The notes: generated by a model from the letters alone, not told the origin. DNA of 64,000 bases from Bacillota bacterium (GCA_023430885.1 JAEYYH010000005.1:62001-126000); one strand, 5' to 3'. Shown: positions 44,696 through 53,622, counted from the first letter of the stretch. Program-made: numbers and translations.

Positions 44696-45823
44696 TTGAA
44701 AAAGAAGAATCAAGATAAGAAATCTCTAAATAAAGGTTTTACATTAGTAGAATTAATCGCAGTTATTGTTATAATATCGGTTATAGCTATAATGTCTTTT
44801 GCAAGTATGACTAAGACAATAAAAAATAGTCAAATTAAAGAAATAGAAGTATTTGAGACAAATTTAAAAAGAGCAGCTCAAATATATATAGAAACAAATC
44901 TAAGTGATTTTTCTCAGTTAGATAATGCTGGTGGAAGCGTTCAAATAACAACAGCTACTTTGATTTCAAAAGGGTATTTAGATAAAAACATTAATAATCC
45001 AAGCGATTGCAGTTTAGCTAATACTTTTGTAGTAGCAACAAAACAAGAAGATAAAACAATTGAATATACTGTATCTTGTGTAGGAGATCCAGTAGAAGAA
45101 CCAACATATGCTGTATATTCAAATGGAACTGCACTATATTTTAATCCGGTAACTGGAAGTGCGTGTGCTCCAGAAGATGCTGTAAGTACAACTGGAACTA
45201 AAACAGGATGTATGAAATGGTATGCATTTAATGATGGTGGAGCATCAAGCAGTACAATAAATTTGATATTAGACCATAATACAACAGCTGTAGTAGCATG
45301 GAATTCTACTGCAAGTAATGTAAGTGGTCCAAATGAAGTATTAACACAATTAAAGTCTGATACTTCTAGCTGGGCAGGTATATCAACAAGAACAGACAGT
45401 TATAGTGTAAATAATGGAACGGCAACATATACAATAGATTATAGTACATATAAGGCTAGGCTGATAACGGCTGCTGAAATTGCTACAATTACAGGAAATA
45501 GTAGCTTTGTTGAATCGACAGCTATATCTTCAAGTTGGTTTTATTTAGATAGTAAAACTCATACCCAAACGGTAAATACTCAAGGAGCTAGTAACTATGA
45601 CTGGCTATTTGATTATACAAATGGGTGTACAAGTTATGGATGTAATATAGCCGATGCAAGTAATAAAGGTTACTGGACATCAACTGCAGGTGTTGGAACT
45701 ACTTATGGCGTTTGGTTAATGCAGAGTTATGGGATATTAGATTTAGATGATGTAAATATTACAGTTGATGGTGGTGTACGCCCGGTTATAACTATTAATA
45801 AATCTATATTTATACCAAGATAA
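44696..45823 (+). CDS. Pilin-like protein with a C-terminal lectin-like (DUF6273-type) domain
   Basis: The 375-residue protein has leader KKSLNKG|FTLVELIAV with Glu at +5 and one hydrophobic helix, then a pilin body closed by Cys pairs (SDCSLAN, VSCVGD). From about residue 140 on it has a module with MKWYAFNDGG, ARLITAAEIATITG, GYWTSTAGVG and GVRPVITINKS, like the DUF6273/C-lectin type domains at the ends of many surface proteins. The TTG at 44696 fits the GGGTGAG ribosome site better than the GTG at 44687. Probably a displayed binding protein. Confidence 0.82.
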   Translation: MKKKNQDKKSLNKGFTLVELIAVIVIISVIAIMSFASMTKTIKNSQIKEIEVFETNLKRAAQIYIETNLSDFSQLDNAGGSVQITTATLISKGYLDKNINNPSDCSLANTFVVATKQEDKTIEYTVSCVGDPVEEPTYAVYSNGTALYFNPVTGSACAPEDAVSTTGTKTGCMKWYAFNDGGASSSTINLILDHNTTAVVAWNSTASNVSGPNEVLTQLKSDTSSWAGISTRTDSYSVNNGTATYTIDYSTYKARLITAAEIATITGNSSFVESTAISSSWFYLDSKTHTQTVNTQGASNYDWLFDYTNGCTSYGCNIADASNKGYWTSTAGVGTTYGVWLMQSYGILDLDDVNITVDGGVRPVITINKSIFIPR

Positions 45824-45850
45824 TAATTAATAAATTAATATTTGTATATA

Positions 45851-45881
45851 AAAAGAACTAGAAATAATTTCTAGTTCTTTT
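45851..45881. terminator. Bidirectional terminator between the pilin gene and lexA
   Basis: AAAAGAACTAGAAA (45851-45864), loop TAA, TTTCTAGTTCTTTT (45868-45881): a 14-bp perfect stem between convergent genes, with A- and T-runs on both sides. Confidence 0.88.
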
Positions 45882-45884
45882 AAG

Positions 45885-46502
45885 TTAAAATTTTCTATAT
45901 AATCCTATAGCTTTACCAAGTATTGTAACATTGTCAAGAATAATAGGATCCATAGTATCATTTTCAGGTTGCAATCTAAAATAACCATCTTCTTTATAAT
46001 AAGTCTTTAAAGTTACTTCATTTTCATCAGTCATGGCAACTATAATTTCACCATTTCTTGCAACATTTTGTCTTTGAACAATAACTATGTCATCATCTAA
46101 TATTCCAGCATTAATCATACTAGTGCCGCTTACTCTTAAAGTAAACACATCTTTATTATTAGGTACTAAATAAGCTGGTAAAGAAAAATATTCATCAGGC
46201 ATTTCTATTGCCTCAATAGGTGAACCTGCTGTTATTTTACCAAGTAATGGTACTTCAATAACATCCTCATCTTTTTTATTAAACTCATTTTCAACTAATA
46301 ATTCAATGGCTCTATTTTTAGCACCATCTTTTTTTATAAAACCTTTTTCAACTAATTTATTTAAATGTGTATGAATAGTGGCAGGGGATGAAACTCCTAA
46401 GTCTTTTCCAATTTCTCTAACTGTAGGCGGATATCCATGGGACACTATATATTCCTTAACATATGTAAGTATTTCATCTTGTCTTTTAGTTAAACTATCC
46501 AT
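45885..46502 (-). CDS. lexA: SOS repressor LexA
   Basis: The 205-residue protein has a winged-helix DNA-binding domain (RQDEILTYVKEYI, PPTVREIGKDLGVSSPATIHTHLNKL), the self-cleavage site Ala92-Gly93 (KITAGSP) and catalytic Ser128 (SGTSM) and Lys166 (VTLKTYY). The ATG at 46502 after AAAGGAGG is the true start; an upstream in-frame ATG is in the promoter. It is divergent from a small SOS gene, as lexA is from yneA in Bacillus. Confidence 0.97.
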   Translation of the reverse strand: MDSLTKRQDEILTYVKEYIVSHGYPPTVREIGKDLGVSSPATIHTHLNKLVEKGFIKKDGAKNRAIELLVENEFNKKDEDVIEVPLLGKITAGSPIEAIEMPDEYFSLPAYLVPNNKDVFTLRVSGTSMINAGILDDDIVIVQRQNVARNGEIIVAMTDENEVTLKTYYKEDGYFRLQPENDTMDPIILDNVTILGKAIGLYRKF

Positions 46503-46529
46503 CTTTAACCTCCTTTTTACATTACATAT

Positions 46530-46571
46530 ACATCTTAACACACTTTACATTTAATGTCAAACATTTGTTTG
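46530..46571 (-). promoter_or_regulatory. lexA promoter with an overlapping LexA box
   Basis: On the minus strand TTGACA (46555-46560), a 17-base spacer and TAAGAT form a good promoter. The palindrome CAAACATTTGTTTG (46558-46571) overlaps the -35 and is a one-base-per-arm variant of the Gram-positive SOS box CGAACN4GTTCG, fitting lexA autoregulation. Confidence 0.75.
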
Positions 46572-46580
46572 TTTTTGATA

Positions 46581-46609
46581 TTGACACGAACAAGTGTTCG
46601 TGATAAACT
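46581..46609 (+). promoter_or_regulatory. SOS promoter with a perfect LexA box
   Basis: TTGACA (46581-46586), 17 bases, TAAACT (46604-46609). The spacer begins with the perfect Gram-positive SOS box CGAACAAGTGTTCG (46587-46600), so LexA would block RNA polymerase directly. It drives the small gene at 46634. Confidence 0.85.
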
Positions 46610-46633
46610 TAATACAGTAAAGGAGGAAATAAA

Positions 46634-46771
46634 ATGGAAAAAGTTATTGAAAACAAATTAATGGTAGGTACAGTAGTTTTCCTAGTTTTATTATTTTTTG
46701 TAGGAGGTTTAATGACAAAAAATATGGATGTTAGTAATTCTATAAATGATACTACATCAATTAATATGTAG
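46634..46771 (+). CDS. SOS-induced 45-residue membrane protein, positional analogue of YneA
   Basis: A very short gene with a perfect AAAGGAGG ribosome site. The product has a charged start (MEKVIENKLM), one membrane helix (about 9-27) and an Asn/Asp/Thr-rich extracellular tail of about 18 residues. It lacks the LysM domain of Bacillus YneA. Its position, lexA on one side and tkt on the other, and the perfect LexA box match yneA, which encodes an SOS division inhibitor. Single-helix SOS peptides such as SidA (Caulobacter) and SosA (Staphylococcus) block division, so this role is likely but inferred. Confidence 0.8.
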   Translation: MEKVIENKLMVGTVVFLVLLFFVGGLMTKNMDVSNSINDTTSINM

Positions 46772-46842
46772 TAAGTTTATAATATCTCTTTATTAAATTA
46801 TTTAGTTTTGATATAATATAATTATAATAGAGGGGTGCAAAT

Positions 46843-48828
46843 ATGGATAATAAAACAATTGCAAATTTAAAAACATTAGGTATTGACATGATTGATGCAG
46901 CTGGATCAGGACATCCTGGAATTGTTCTTGGTGCTGCACCAATAATATACACTTTATATGCTAGGCATATGAACATAAATAGTAACGATGATAAATGGAT
47001 TTCTAGAGATAGATTTGTTATGTCAGCTGGGCATGGGTCAGCATTATTATATGCAACATTGTTTATGGCAGGTTTTGACATTTCAGAAGATGATTTAAAA
47101 CATTTTAGAAGAGTAGGATTTAAAACGCCTGGACATCCGGAGATAGGCGTAACACCAGGTGTGGATATGTCTACTGGTCCACTTGGTCAAGGATTTGCTA
47201 GTGCTGTAGGTATGGCAATAGGAGAAAAAATATTAGAAAACAAGTTTATCATCCCAAGTACTAGTTCAATGTTAGCTGATAAAGCATTAATTAATTATAA
47301 TGTATATGTTTTATGTGGTGATGGAGATTTAATGGAAGGAATTAGTTATGAAGCAGCTTCATTAGCTGGGACATTAAATCTAGACAATCTTATTGTTTTA
47401 TATGATTCAAATAATATTAGTTTAGATGGTGATACATCTAATACATTCACCGAAAACGTTCAGGATCGTTTTAAGGCGATGGGCTGGTTTACAACTAAAG
47501 TTTTAAATGGAACTAATGTTGAAGAAATTGATAAGGCAATTATTACTGCTAAAAAATCGGGAAAACCTTCATTAATTGAAGTAAAAACTATTATAGGCAA
47601 CGGTTCTATGATGGCAGGTACTAATGAAGTACATGGTAAATGCTTATTAAAAGATGACATTAAATTGTTAAAGAGAACTTTAGGTATGCCGGAAACACCA
47701 TTTTATATTGATAGTGAGGCTGTTCGTAATTTTAGAAATCAAATTACTACACGTAGTCAAAGAAAATATGAAATATGGGGTAGAGCATATAATGAATATA
47801 AAAACAACTTGGATATAAGAGAAGATAACTGTCTTGAAGTAATACTTCGTGGTAAAGAGTATGATTTATTAAATTCTACATGGACTTTTGATCGTGAAAC
47901 TAAAAAAAGCACTAGAGAACTAAATGGAGAAATAATGCAAGAAATTGCCAAGATAGTTCCAAATTTTATAGGTGGTAGTGCTGATTTAGCAAGTTCTACA
48001 AAAACTTATATTAAAAATGGTGATGATATAAAAGATGATCATTATTTAGGCAAAAATATTTGGTTTGGTGTAAGAGAACATTCTATGGGGGCTATTTTAA
48101 ATGGTCTTAGTTTGTCTAATTTTAAAGTTTTTGGTTCAACATTTTTAACATTTTCAGACTATATGAAGCCGGCAATTAGACTTGCTGCTCTTATGAATAT
48201 ACCTGTAAATTACATATTTACACATGATTCAATAAGCATTGGTCAAGATGGGCCAACACATCAACCAATCGAACAACTTGCTATGCTTAGGAGTATACCG
48301 AACTTAAATGTTTATAGACCTGCTGATGCTAATGAAATAGTTGGTTGTTGGAACTTGATGTTAAATAGCCAAAATCCCAACGTTATTGCACTTTCAAGGC
48401 AAGATATGAAAATTCTACCAACTACAAATAGTGAATATGTAAAATATGGAGCGTATCCTGTACGCAAAGAGCAAGAAAAAATGCATGGTATTATAATAGC
48501 TACAGGTAGTGAAGTACATACAGCGCTTCTTTTAGCAGATCAATTATATAAAGAATCAAAAATTGATCTAAGAGTAATAAGCATGCCTTGTATGGAAGTG
48601 TATGAGAAACAATCTGATAAATATAAACAGGCTTTGATTCCGCTTGGATATAAAACCATAGTTATTGAAGCTGGATCATCATTTGGCTGGCACAAATATG
48701 TTTATAATGAGAAATATCTAGTTACTATTGATATGTTTGGTGTAAGCGGAACAAAAGGCGAAGTAGATGAGTATTGCAATTTCTCATATGAGCAAATCAA
48801 AGATAGAGTAAAGAGATTATTTAATTAA
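46843..48828 (+). CDS. tkt: Transketolase
   Basis: The 661-residue thiamine-diphosphate enzyme of the pentose phosphate pathway has SGHPGIVLGAAP, TGPLGQGFASAVGMA, the ThDP motif CGDGDLMEGISYEAASLAG, and in the second half REHSMGAILNGL, FSDYMKPAIRLAALM and the His pair in SIGQDGPTHQPIEQL. lexA-(SOS gene)-tkt-x-yneF matches the order in Bacillus subtilis. TGATATAAT at 46809-46817. Confidence 0.96.
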   Translation: MDNKTIANLKTLGIDMIDAAGSGHPGIVLGAAPIIYTLYARHMNINSNDDKWISRDRFVMSAGHGSALLYATLFMAGFDISEDDLKHFRRVGFKTPGHPEIGVTPGVDMSTGPLGQGFASAVGMAIGEKILENKFIIPSTSSMLADKALINYNVYVLCGDGDLMEGISYEAASLAGTLNLDNLIVLYDSNNISLDGDTSNTFTENVQDRFKAMGWFTTKVLNGTNVEEIDKAIITAKKSGKPSLIEVKTIIGNGSMMAGTNEVHGKCLLKDDIKLLKRTLGMPETPFYIDSEAVRNFRNQITTRSQRKYEIWGRAYNEYKNNLDIREDNCLEVILRGKEYDLLNSTWTFDRETKKSTRELNGEIMQEIAKIVPNFIGGSADLASSTKTYIKNGDDIKDDHYLGKNIWFGVREHSMGAILNGLSLSNFKVFGSTFLTFSDYMKPAIRLAALMNIPVNYIFTHDSISIGQDGPTHQPIEQLAMLRSIPNLNVYRPADANEIVGCWNLMLNSQNPNVIALSRQDMKILPTTNSEYVKYGAYPVRKEQEKMHGIIIATGSEVHTALLLADQLYKESKIDLRVISMPCMEVYEKQSDKYKQALIPLGYKTIVIEAGSSFGWHKYVYNEKYLVTIDMFGVSGTKGEVDEYCNFSYEQIKDRVKRLFN

Positions 48829-48838
48829 TCTCTTTTTT
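48810..48838 (+). terminator. Terminator after tkt
   Basis: AAGAGATTA (48811-48819), loop TTTAA, TAATCTCTT (48825-48833), then T. Confidence 0.82.
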
Positions 48839-48904
48839 AATATAACTTTGTACTAATAATATGATATAATTAATATGGTAAAATACAAAAGTAGGAGGCT
48901 TAAG

Positions 48905-49822
48905 ATGGGATTATTTAATTTTGGTAAAAAGAAAGAACTAGAAGAAAACAAAATAGAAGAAACTGTTGTAAAACAACAACCATATAAAAACAATAATTCA
49001 AATAGTAAAAAATATAGTTTATTATGTATTAATTTTGGTGTTAATGATTATTCTTTCACACTTACTGCTAATAATAATGGAAAAATAATTATTAATAAAA
49101 GTATGTCGAGAGAAGAGTATGAAGATTTTAATAAGACTGATGAAATAGCTATTTTTATTGAAGAAAATCTAGATAAGATAAAAGATGCTGCTAATAAAGA
49201 AAGCAGTCTTAATCATAAAAATAATAATATGTTACAATTTGAAATAGAGGGAGAGAAATATACATTATTTAGAAATGATATTGAAGATGAAACATCAATG
49301 TTTTATGATCGCTTTGTTTTTGAAATTGCTAATATATTAGATTTGAAAAAAAGCTACGAAAATATTGAATTAGATTTTACTTTTGAGTATCCAAGTAATT
49401 GGGATAAAGTTCCAGCAGATTTAAATAAGTATTGCTTGTTATCTAATTCAACTCCGGTTTTAGTTTTTAAAGATGGTAGTCAAAATTTTGTTACTTTTGA
49501 ATATATTAATTTGAGAAGTGATATAGTACCAAAAATAATTAGTAATATAAGAGACAGCGATGATTACGAAGTATTAAAAACTATAGATTATGAGGTTAAG
49601 GATTATACAGCTAACTTTTTAGTAGTAGACTATAATGATAATGATAAAATTGAACTATTCTGTTTTCTAAGTTTGAAAAATATATGTGTTATTATAACGA
49701 CAGTTATTGATGATAAATCAAATGTTGATATTAACAAAGTTGAAGATGGTAAGAAATTTAAAGAAATACTAAGTCTTATAGACTCTGTTAAGATTTTAAC
49801 AAGTGAGGATATTGACAAATAA
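48905..49822 (+). CDS. Unknown cytoplasmic protein in the sirA position
   Basis: The 305-residue acidic protein has no signal or membrane segment; it begins MGLFNFGKKKELEENK, followed by a low-complexity basic/Asn linker (about 22-45). The C-terminal part (about 165-300) with DFTFEYPSNWDKVP recalls PsbP/MOG1-like folds, a weak resemblance only. The ATG at 48905 follows AGGAGG. In Bacillus the gene between tkt and yneF is sirA, a DnaA inhibitor of sporulation; no sequence likeness to SirA is evident. Confidence 0.7.
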   Translation: MGLFNFGKKKELEENKIEETVVKQQPYKNNNSNSKKYSLLCINFGVNDYSFTLTANNNGKIIINKSMSREEYEDFNKTDEIAIFIEENLDKIKDAANKESSLNHKNNNMLQFEIEGEKYTLFRNDIEDETSMFYDRFVFEIANILDLKKSYENIELDFTFEYPSNWDKVPADLNKYCLLSNSTPVLVFKDGSQNFVTFEYINLRSDIVPKIISNIRDSDDYEVLKTIDYEVKDYTANFLVVDYNDNDKIELFCFLSLKNICVIITTVIDDKSNVDINKVEDGKKFKEILSLIDSVKILTSEDIDK

Positions 49823-49887
49823 TATAATATTTACTTGAAAAACAAAGGATTATTTAGTAAAATACTATTTAGAGAGGAATTGATAAA

Positions 49888-50109
49888 ATGGGAGCATTTT
49901 TGATAGATGTATTACAAGTATTATGTGGCCTAATATTAGGTGCTGTTATTGGATTCTTTTTAGCTAGAAGATATATGCAAAAATATATGAAGAAGAACCC
50001 ACCAATTAATGAACAAATGATTAAAGCAATGATGACACAAATGGGAAGAACACCAAGTCAAAAGCAAGTTAATCAAATGATGAAATCTATGACAAAATAT
50101 ATGGATTAA
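49888..50109 (+). CDS. yneF: YneF family (UPF0154) membrane protein
   Basis: The 73-residue protein has one N-terminal helix (about 5-27) ending in FFLARRYMQKYMKKNPPINEQMI, then MMTQMGRTPSQKQVNQMM, the typical UPF0154 pattern. Its function is unknown. It is conserved near tkt and lexA in Bacilli, which supports the synteny seen here. Confidence 0.92.
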   Translation: MGAFLIDVLQVLCGLILGAVIGFFLARRYMQKYMKKNPPINEQMIKAMMTQMGRTPSQKQVNQMMKSMTKYMD

Positions 50110-50127
50110 TAGTCCATATATTTTTTT
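50094..50127 (+). terminator. Terminator after yneF
   Basis: AAAATATATGGA (50094-50105), loop TTAATAG, TCCATATATTTT (50113-50124), then T. Confidence 0.8.
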
Positions 50128-50229
50128 GTAATAACTTGCAGTTATATAATCGTTAATATATATTCATATTGTAATCTATTGACTTTGAATTGATATTTGA
50201 GTAGTATAAAACGTACTCGGAGGGATATT

Positions 50230-50730
50230 ATGAAGTTATTACCAGAACAAGTTACAAAATTAAAAGAGAGTTTAGAAAGATTAATTGTTACATACAATAA
50301 TTTAAAAGAATCGAAAAAAAATGATGTAAAAAACAGCAACTATACTATTGATGGTTTTACTGATTTGCCAGATCATGAATTAGCTTACGAAATTAATGAT
50401 GTAGCTAATAGAATACGTGATTTAGAACGTCTTTTAGAAACATGCATAGTTATTGATGAAGTAGCAAGTGATACTATTCAAATTGGTAGTGAATTTACAG
50501 CAACTACTAATTTCTTTGGCGAAGACGAAACAGAAACTTATGTACTTGCTGAAAATTGTGAAAAAGTAGATGGGAAAAATATAATTTCACTTGCTTCACC
50601 ATTTGGAGATTCAGTATTAGGGAAAAAGGAAAATGAAAATTTTTCTTATAAAGTAAAAGAAAATGTTTTTAATGGTGTTATTAATAAAATACACACAAAA
50701 GCTTCAAAAGAAAAGACTATTGAAAAATAG
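50230..50730 (+). CDS. GreA/GreB-like transcript-cleavage factor homologue
   Basis: The 166-residue protein has an N-terminal alpha-helical hairpin (about 1-75) and a GreA/GreB C-terminal FKBP-like domain: IQIGSEFTATTNFFGEDETETYVL and ISLASPFGDSVLGKKENENFSYKV. The hairpin is short and its tip (FTDLPDHELAYE) differs from canonical GreA, so it may be a Gre-fold regulator rather than the housekeeping GreA. Start after GGAGGG at 50219-50224. Single gene. Confidence 0.82.
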   Translation: MKLLPEQVTKLKESLERLIVTYNNLKESKKNDVKNSNYTIDGFTDLPDHELAYEINDVANRIRDLERLLETCIVIDEVASDTIQIGSEFTATTNFFGEDETETYVLAENCEKVDGKNIISLASPFGDSVLGKKENENFSYKVKENVFNGVINKIHTKASKEKTIEK

Positions 50731-50739
50731 TCTTTTTTC
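50711..50739 (+). terminator. Terminator after the Gre-like gene
   Basis: AAAAGACTATT (50711-50721), loop GAAA, AATAGTCTTTT (50726-50736). Overlaps the stop. Confidence 0.87.
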
Positions 50740-50774
50740 ATATATAATGGTATGGTGAAACAGGAGGAAAACTT

Positions 50775-51893
50775 ATGAAAATAAAATATGAATTATTACA
50801 TAGCGAAAAAAATACAAATGCAAGAAGAGGAAAACTAGCAACTAATTACGGTACGTTTGATACACCTATGTTTATGCCAGTAGGAACTCTTGCTACAGTT
50901 AAAACATTAACTCCTGAACAAGTAAAAGAAGCTGGATCGGCTGTTATATTAGCAAATACATATCATTTATGGTTAAGACCTGGAGAAGATGTTGTTGAAC
51001 ATGCTGGCGGGCTTCATAAGTTTATGAATTATGATGGGCCAATACTTACTGATAGTGGTGGATTTCAAGTGTTTTCTTTAGCAAAACCAAAAGACATAAA
51101 AGAAGAAGGCGTATCTTTTAAAAGTCATATAGATGGTTCTAAACTGTTTTTAACACCCGAACTTTCTATTCAGATTCAGAATAAATTAGATAGCGATATT
51201 GCTATGAGTTTTGATGAATGTATTCCTTATCCGGCTGATTATGAATATGCTAAAGCAAGTACTGAAAGAACGTTAAGATGGGCTAAAAGAGGAAAGGATG
51301 TATTCAATAATCCTCGCCAATCTTTATTTGGAATAGTTCAAGGTGGAGAGTATACTGATCTTAGAGAATATAGTGCCAAAGAAATAGTTAAAATGGATTT
51401 TGATGGATATAGTATTGGTGGTACAAGTGTTGGTGAAGATAAACCAACTATGTATAAAATGATTGAAGATGGGATTAGATATTTACCAACTGATAAACCA
51501 AGATATTTAATGGGAGTTGGAGATCCAATCGACATTATTGAAGGTGTTATTAGGGGAGTAGACATGTTCGATTGTGTTTTACCTACTAGAATTGCAAGAC
51601 ATGGCAATGCATTTACTAGAAATGGTAAAATAAATATCAAGAATGCAAAATATAAAGAAGATTTTTCTCCTTTAGAAGAAGATTGTGACTGCTATGCTTG
51701 CAAACATTATACAAAAGCATATATAAGACATCTTATAACATGTACAGAAGGCTTAGGTGGTACATTGTTATCAATTCACAATATTAGATTTTTAATTAAA
51801 TTAACAGAAGAATTAAGAATAGCAATCGAAAATGATAATTTACTTGAATATAAAGAAGAGTTTTTAAATAAATATAATAAAAAGGAAAACTAA
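50775..51893 (+). CDS. tgt: tRNA-guanine (queuine) transglycosylase
   Basis: The 372-residue enzyme puts preQ1 into tRNA position 34. It has LANTYHLWLRPG, the active Asp in LTDSGGFQVFSLAKP, GIVQGG, GVGDPIDIIEGV, the second catalytic Asp in DMFDCVLPTRIARHG, and the zinc motif CDCYACKHYTKAYIRHL. Start after AGGAGG. It converges on the kinase-like gene with a 4-base overlap. Confidence 0.96.
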   Translation: MKIKYELLHSEKNTNARRGKLATNYGTFDTPMFMPVGTLATVKTLTPEQVKEAGSAVILANTYHLWLRPGEDVVEHAGGLHKFMNYDGPILTDSGGFQVFSLAKPKDIKEEGVSFKSHIDGSKLFLTPELSIQIQNKLDSDIAMSFDECIPYPADYEYAKASTERTLRWAKRGKDVFNNPRQSLFGIVQGGEYTDLREYSAKEIVKMDFDGYSIGGTSVGEDKPTMYKMIEDGIRYLPTDKPRYLMGVGDPIDIIEGVIRGVDMFDCVLPTRIARHGNAFTRNGKINIKNAKYKEDFSPLEEDCDCYACKHYTKAYIRHLITCTEGLGGTLLSIHNIRFLIKLTEELRIAIENDNLLEYKEEFLNKYNKKEN

Positions 51894-51909
51894 AATAGTT
51901 TTCTTTTTG
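51879..51909. terminator. Bidirectional terminator between tgt and the kinase-like gene
   Basis: AAAAAGGAAAACTA (51879-51892), loop AAA, TAGTTTTCTTTTT: nearly perfect stem with one bulge, over both stop codons. Confidence 0.72.
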
Positions 51910-52612
51910 TTTTGTCTACAAGTAAATCATCAACAATATATTTTCTTGTAAATATTTCCTCATTAAGAACACGAGTAAACATATTTCTAATGTTTACATT
52001 GTCTATTCTTTCGGTATTTAATATGTAGTCTACAATATTTTCTTTTGAACTTTTAAGTAAGAAAAGCAAACTCATAATATTAAATGAAAATATATCTAAA
52101 CCTTCATCGAAATTATCATATTTTCTTACATAATATTTACCATAAATATTTAATAATTCAGGATTTATGTCATTAATTTTGAAATCATCCGTATCACAAA
52201 ATACTATATTATTATCCTTCACCAAGATATTCTCACATCGAACATCTCCAACAACAATACTGTATTGTTTATGAAGAACTTCTAATACAACCTTAGCCTG
52301 TTTTAAAATCTCAATCTTTCTTCTATTTTTTAGTTCTTTTAATTCAGATAAGGTACTATAATCTTTTTTATATTCCATGGAATAACCGCTTCTACTAGGA
52401 GTAGTTACTATTTTTTGTGGAATAGTCGCAAAAAACTGGATAGGTGTATCACGGAGAAGAGATATCTTTCTCATTTTACTATCCAAATCAATTTCACTAT
52501 TAAATATTTTTATGGCTGTATGTTTATCGTACTCATAAACAGTACCTTCTTTTCCGCCACCAATTATATTTAATTCTTGTAATTCATTGTCATTAATAAA
52601 TATCTTTTCCAT
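51890..52612 (-). CDS. Protein-kinase-like protein
   Basis: The 240-residue protein has a kinase fold outline: Gly-rich loop IIGGGKEGTVY (residues 16-26), Lys35 in AIKIF, a catalytic-loop region VVGDVRCENILV (Asp123, Asn128, where HxD is replaced by GDV), and CDTDDF (139-144) in the DFG position. It is short for a Ser/Thr kinase and lacks a membrane segment. It may be a compact bacterial kinase or a pseudokinase. Start after GGAGGTG. Confidence 0.75.
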   Translation of the reverse strand: MEKIFINDNELQELNIIGGGKEGTVYEYDKHTAIKIFNSEIDLDSKMRKISLLRDTPIQFFATIPQKIVTTPSRSGYSMEYKKDYSTLSELKELKNRRKIEILKQAKVVLEVLHKQYSIVVGDVRCENILVKDNNIVFCDTDDFKINDINPELLNIYGKYYVRKYDNFDEGLDIFSFNIMSLLFLLKSSKENIVDYILNTERIDNVNIRNMFTRVLNEEIFTRKYIVDDLLVDKTKRKLF

Positions 52613-52659
52613 GGATGCACCTCCTTTATAACTTTGCTTATTATAAAGGAATTATCTTT

Positions 52660-53034
52660 CTATGTCAAAGATTCGTCTTTATGCTTAGTTATTCCTACCA
52701 TACTACCAAGACAACTACATATAATAATAATGGTATATAAAATCAAATCTTTAAGCTCAAAATTATGATATATAATCATATTTAATATTGCTAAAATCAT
52801 ACTTACTATAATTCCATATTTTATTCCTTCAAGATATCCTTTCTTATCAGATTTAATGCCTAGTAAAAAGCTTCCTACAAATATTGCTAGAACAAGAATA
52901 AATATTTTTGATATGCTAACAAGTTTAATACTAAATACATTTAAGTAGTTAAAAACTGTTATTATTAAAATGCCAATTAATATTGTACTGAAAGTATATA
53001 ATAGACTTTTGCCGATTTTTTTTAAATAGTTCAT
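52660..53034 (-). CDS. TIGR04086 family membrane protein (YrzE-like)
   Basis: The 124-residue protein has four helices, with GSFLLGIKSDKKGYLEGIKYG between the second and third, the family's usual motif. Its role is unknown. In Bacillus yrzE lies between tgt/yajC and the DUF421 gene yrbG; a DUF421-like gene is divergent from it here. Confidence 0.8.
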   Translation of the reverse strand: MNYLKKIGKSLLYTFSTILIGILIITVFNYLNVFSIKLVSISKIFILVLAIFVGSFLLGIKSDKKGYLEGIKYGIIVSMILAILNMIIYHNFELKDLILYTIIIICSCLGSMVGITKHKDESLT

Positions 53035-53104
53035 ATTCTCACCTAATATAATATATTTCTTTGTATAAATTTATATTCCATGTACATAATTTAATGGTGA
53101 TATT

Positions 53105-53533
53105 ATGATTATAAGTATAAAACTTTGCTTGTTATATGCTGCATTAGTAATAATATTTGATACATTGGATAAAAAGAGATTATATAACAATCTGATTTTT
53201 CTTATACTTATGATTAGTGTTGGCAGTTTTTTTCTATTAGAAATAATTAATATTTTTGACATAACGTTTACTATTACTTTTTTAATTTTAACTAGATATG
53301 CTATTAATAACTATTTCTATAAAGTAAAAAAGATAAAGAGAATCCAACCTATATATTCTAATATGCCAGTACCATTAATAATTTCAGGAGATATTAAGTA
53401 TGAATCATTAAAACAAATTAAAAAGAATTCCTTTTGGTTAATAAATAATATGGAGAAAAATCATTTAGAACTAGAAAATGTTTTTTATGCTTTTTATATG
53501 AATCAAGAAACTTATTTTATTAAAAAAAATTGA
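53105..53533 (+). CDS. DUF421 (YetF/YrbG-like) membrane protein
   Basis: The 142-residue protein has three helices (about 4-20, 28-47, 49-68) and a cytoplasmic domain with PVPLIISGDIKYESLKQIKKN, LINNMEKNHLELENVFYAF and a final YFIKK, which fits the DUF421 pattern. It is shorter than YetF (about 230 residues) and lacks the second half of the repeated domain. YetF-type proteins affect germination in Bacillus. It ends in TGA. Confidence 0.6.
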   Translation: MIISIKLCLLYAALVIIFDTLDKKRLYNNLIFLILMISVGSFFLLEIINIFDITFTITFLILTRYAINNYFYKVKKIKRIQPIYSNMPVPLIISGDIKYESLKQIKKNSFWLINNMEKNHLELENVFYAFYMNQETYFIKKN

Positions 53534-53622
53534 AGTTTCTATATAAATGTTATATTACTTTAATAGGGTGGCATCATGAAAATTTGTTAAGCAAACAACC
53601 CATAAATAAATAATAAAAAATA

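Noticed and set aside
53560..53590. T-box-like sequence AGGGTGGCA
   Set aside because: It resembles the T-box core AGGGTGGNACCGCG, but there is no room upstream for stem I and the specifier loop (a gene ends at 53533), and the downstream gene is a lipoprotein, not a synthetase or amino-acid gene.
53576..53590. Tiny ORF ATGAAAATTTGTTAA as a leader peptide
   Set aside because: Four codons with no downstream attenuator typical of leader peptides; GGGTGG upstream is a chance ribosome-site match.
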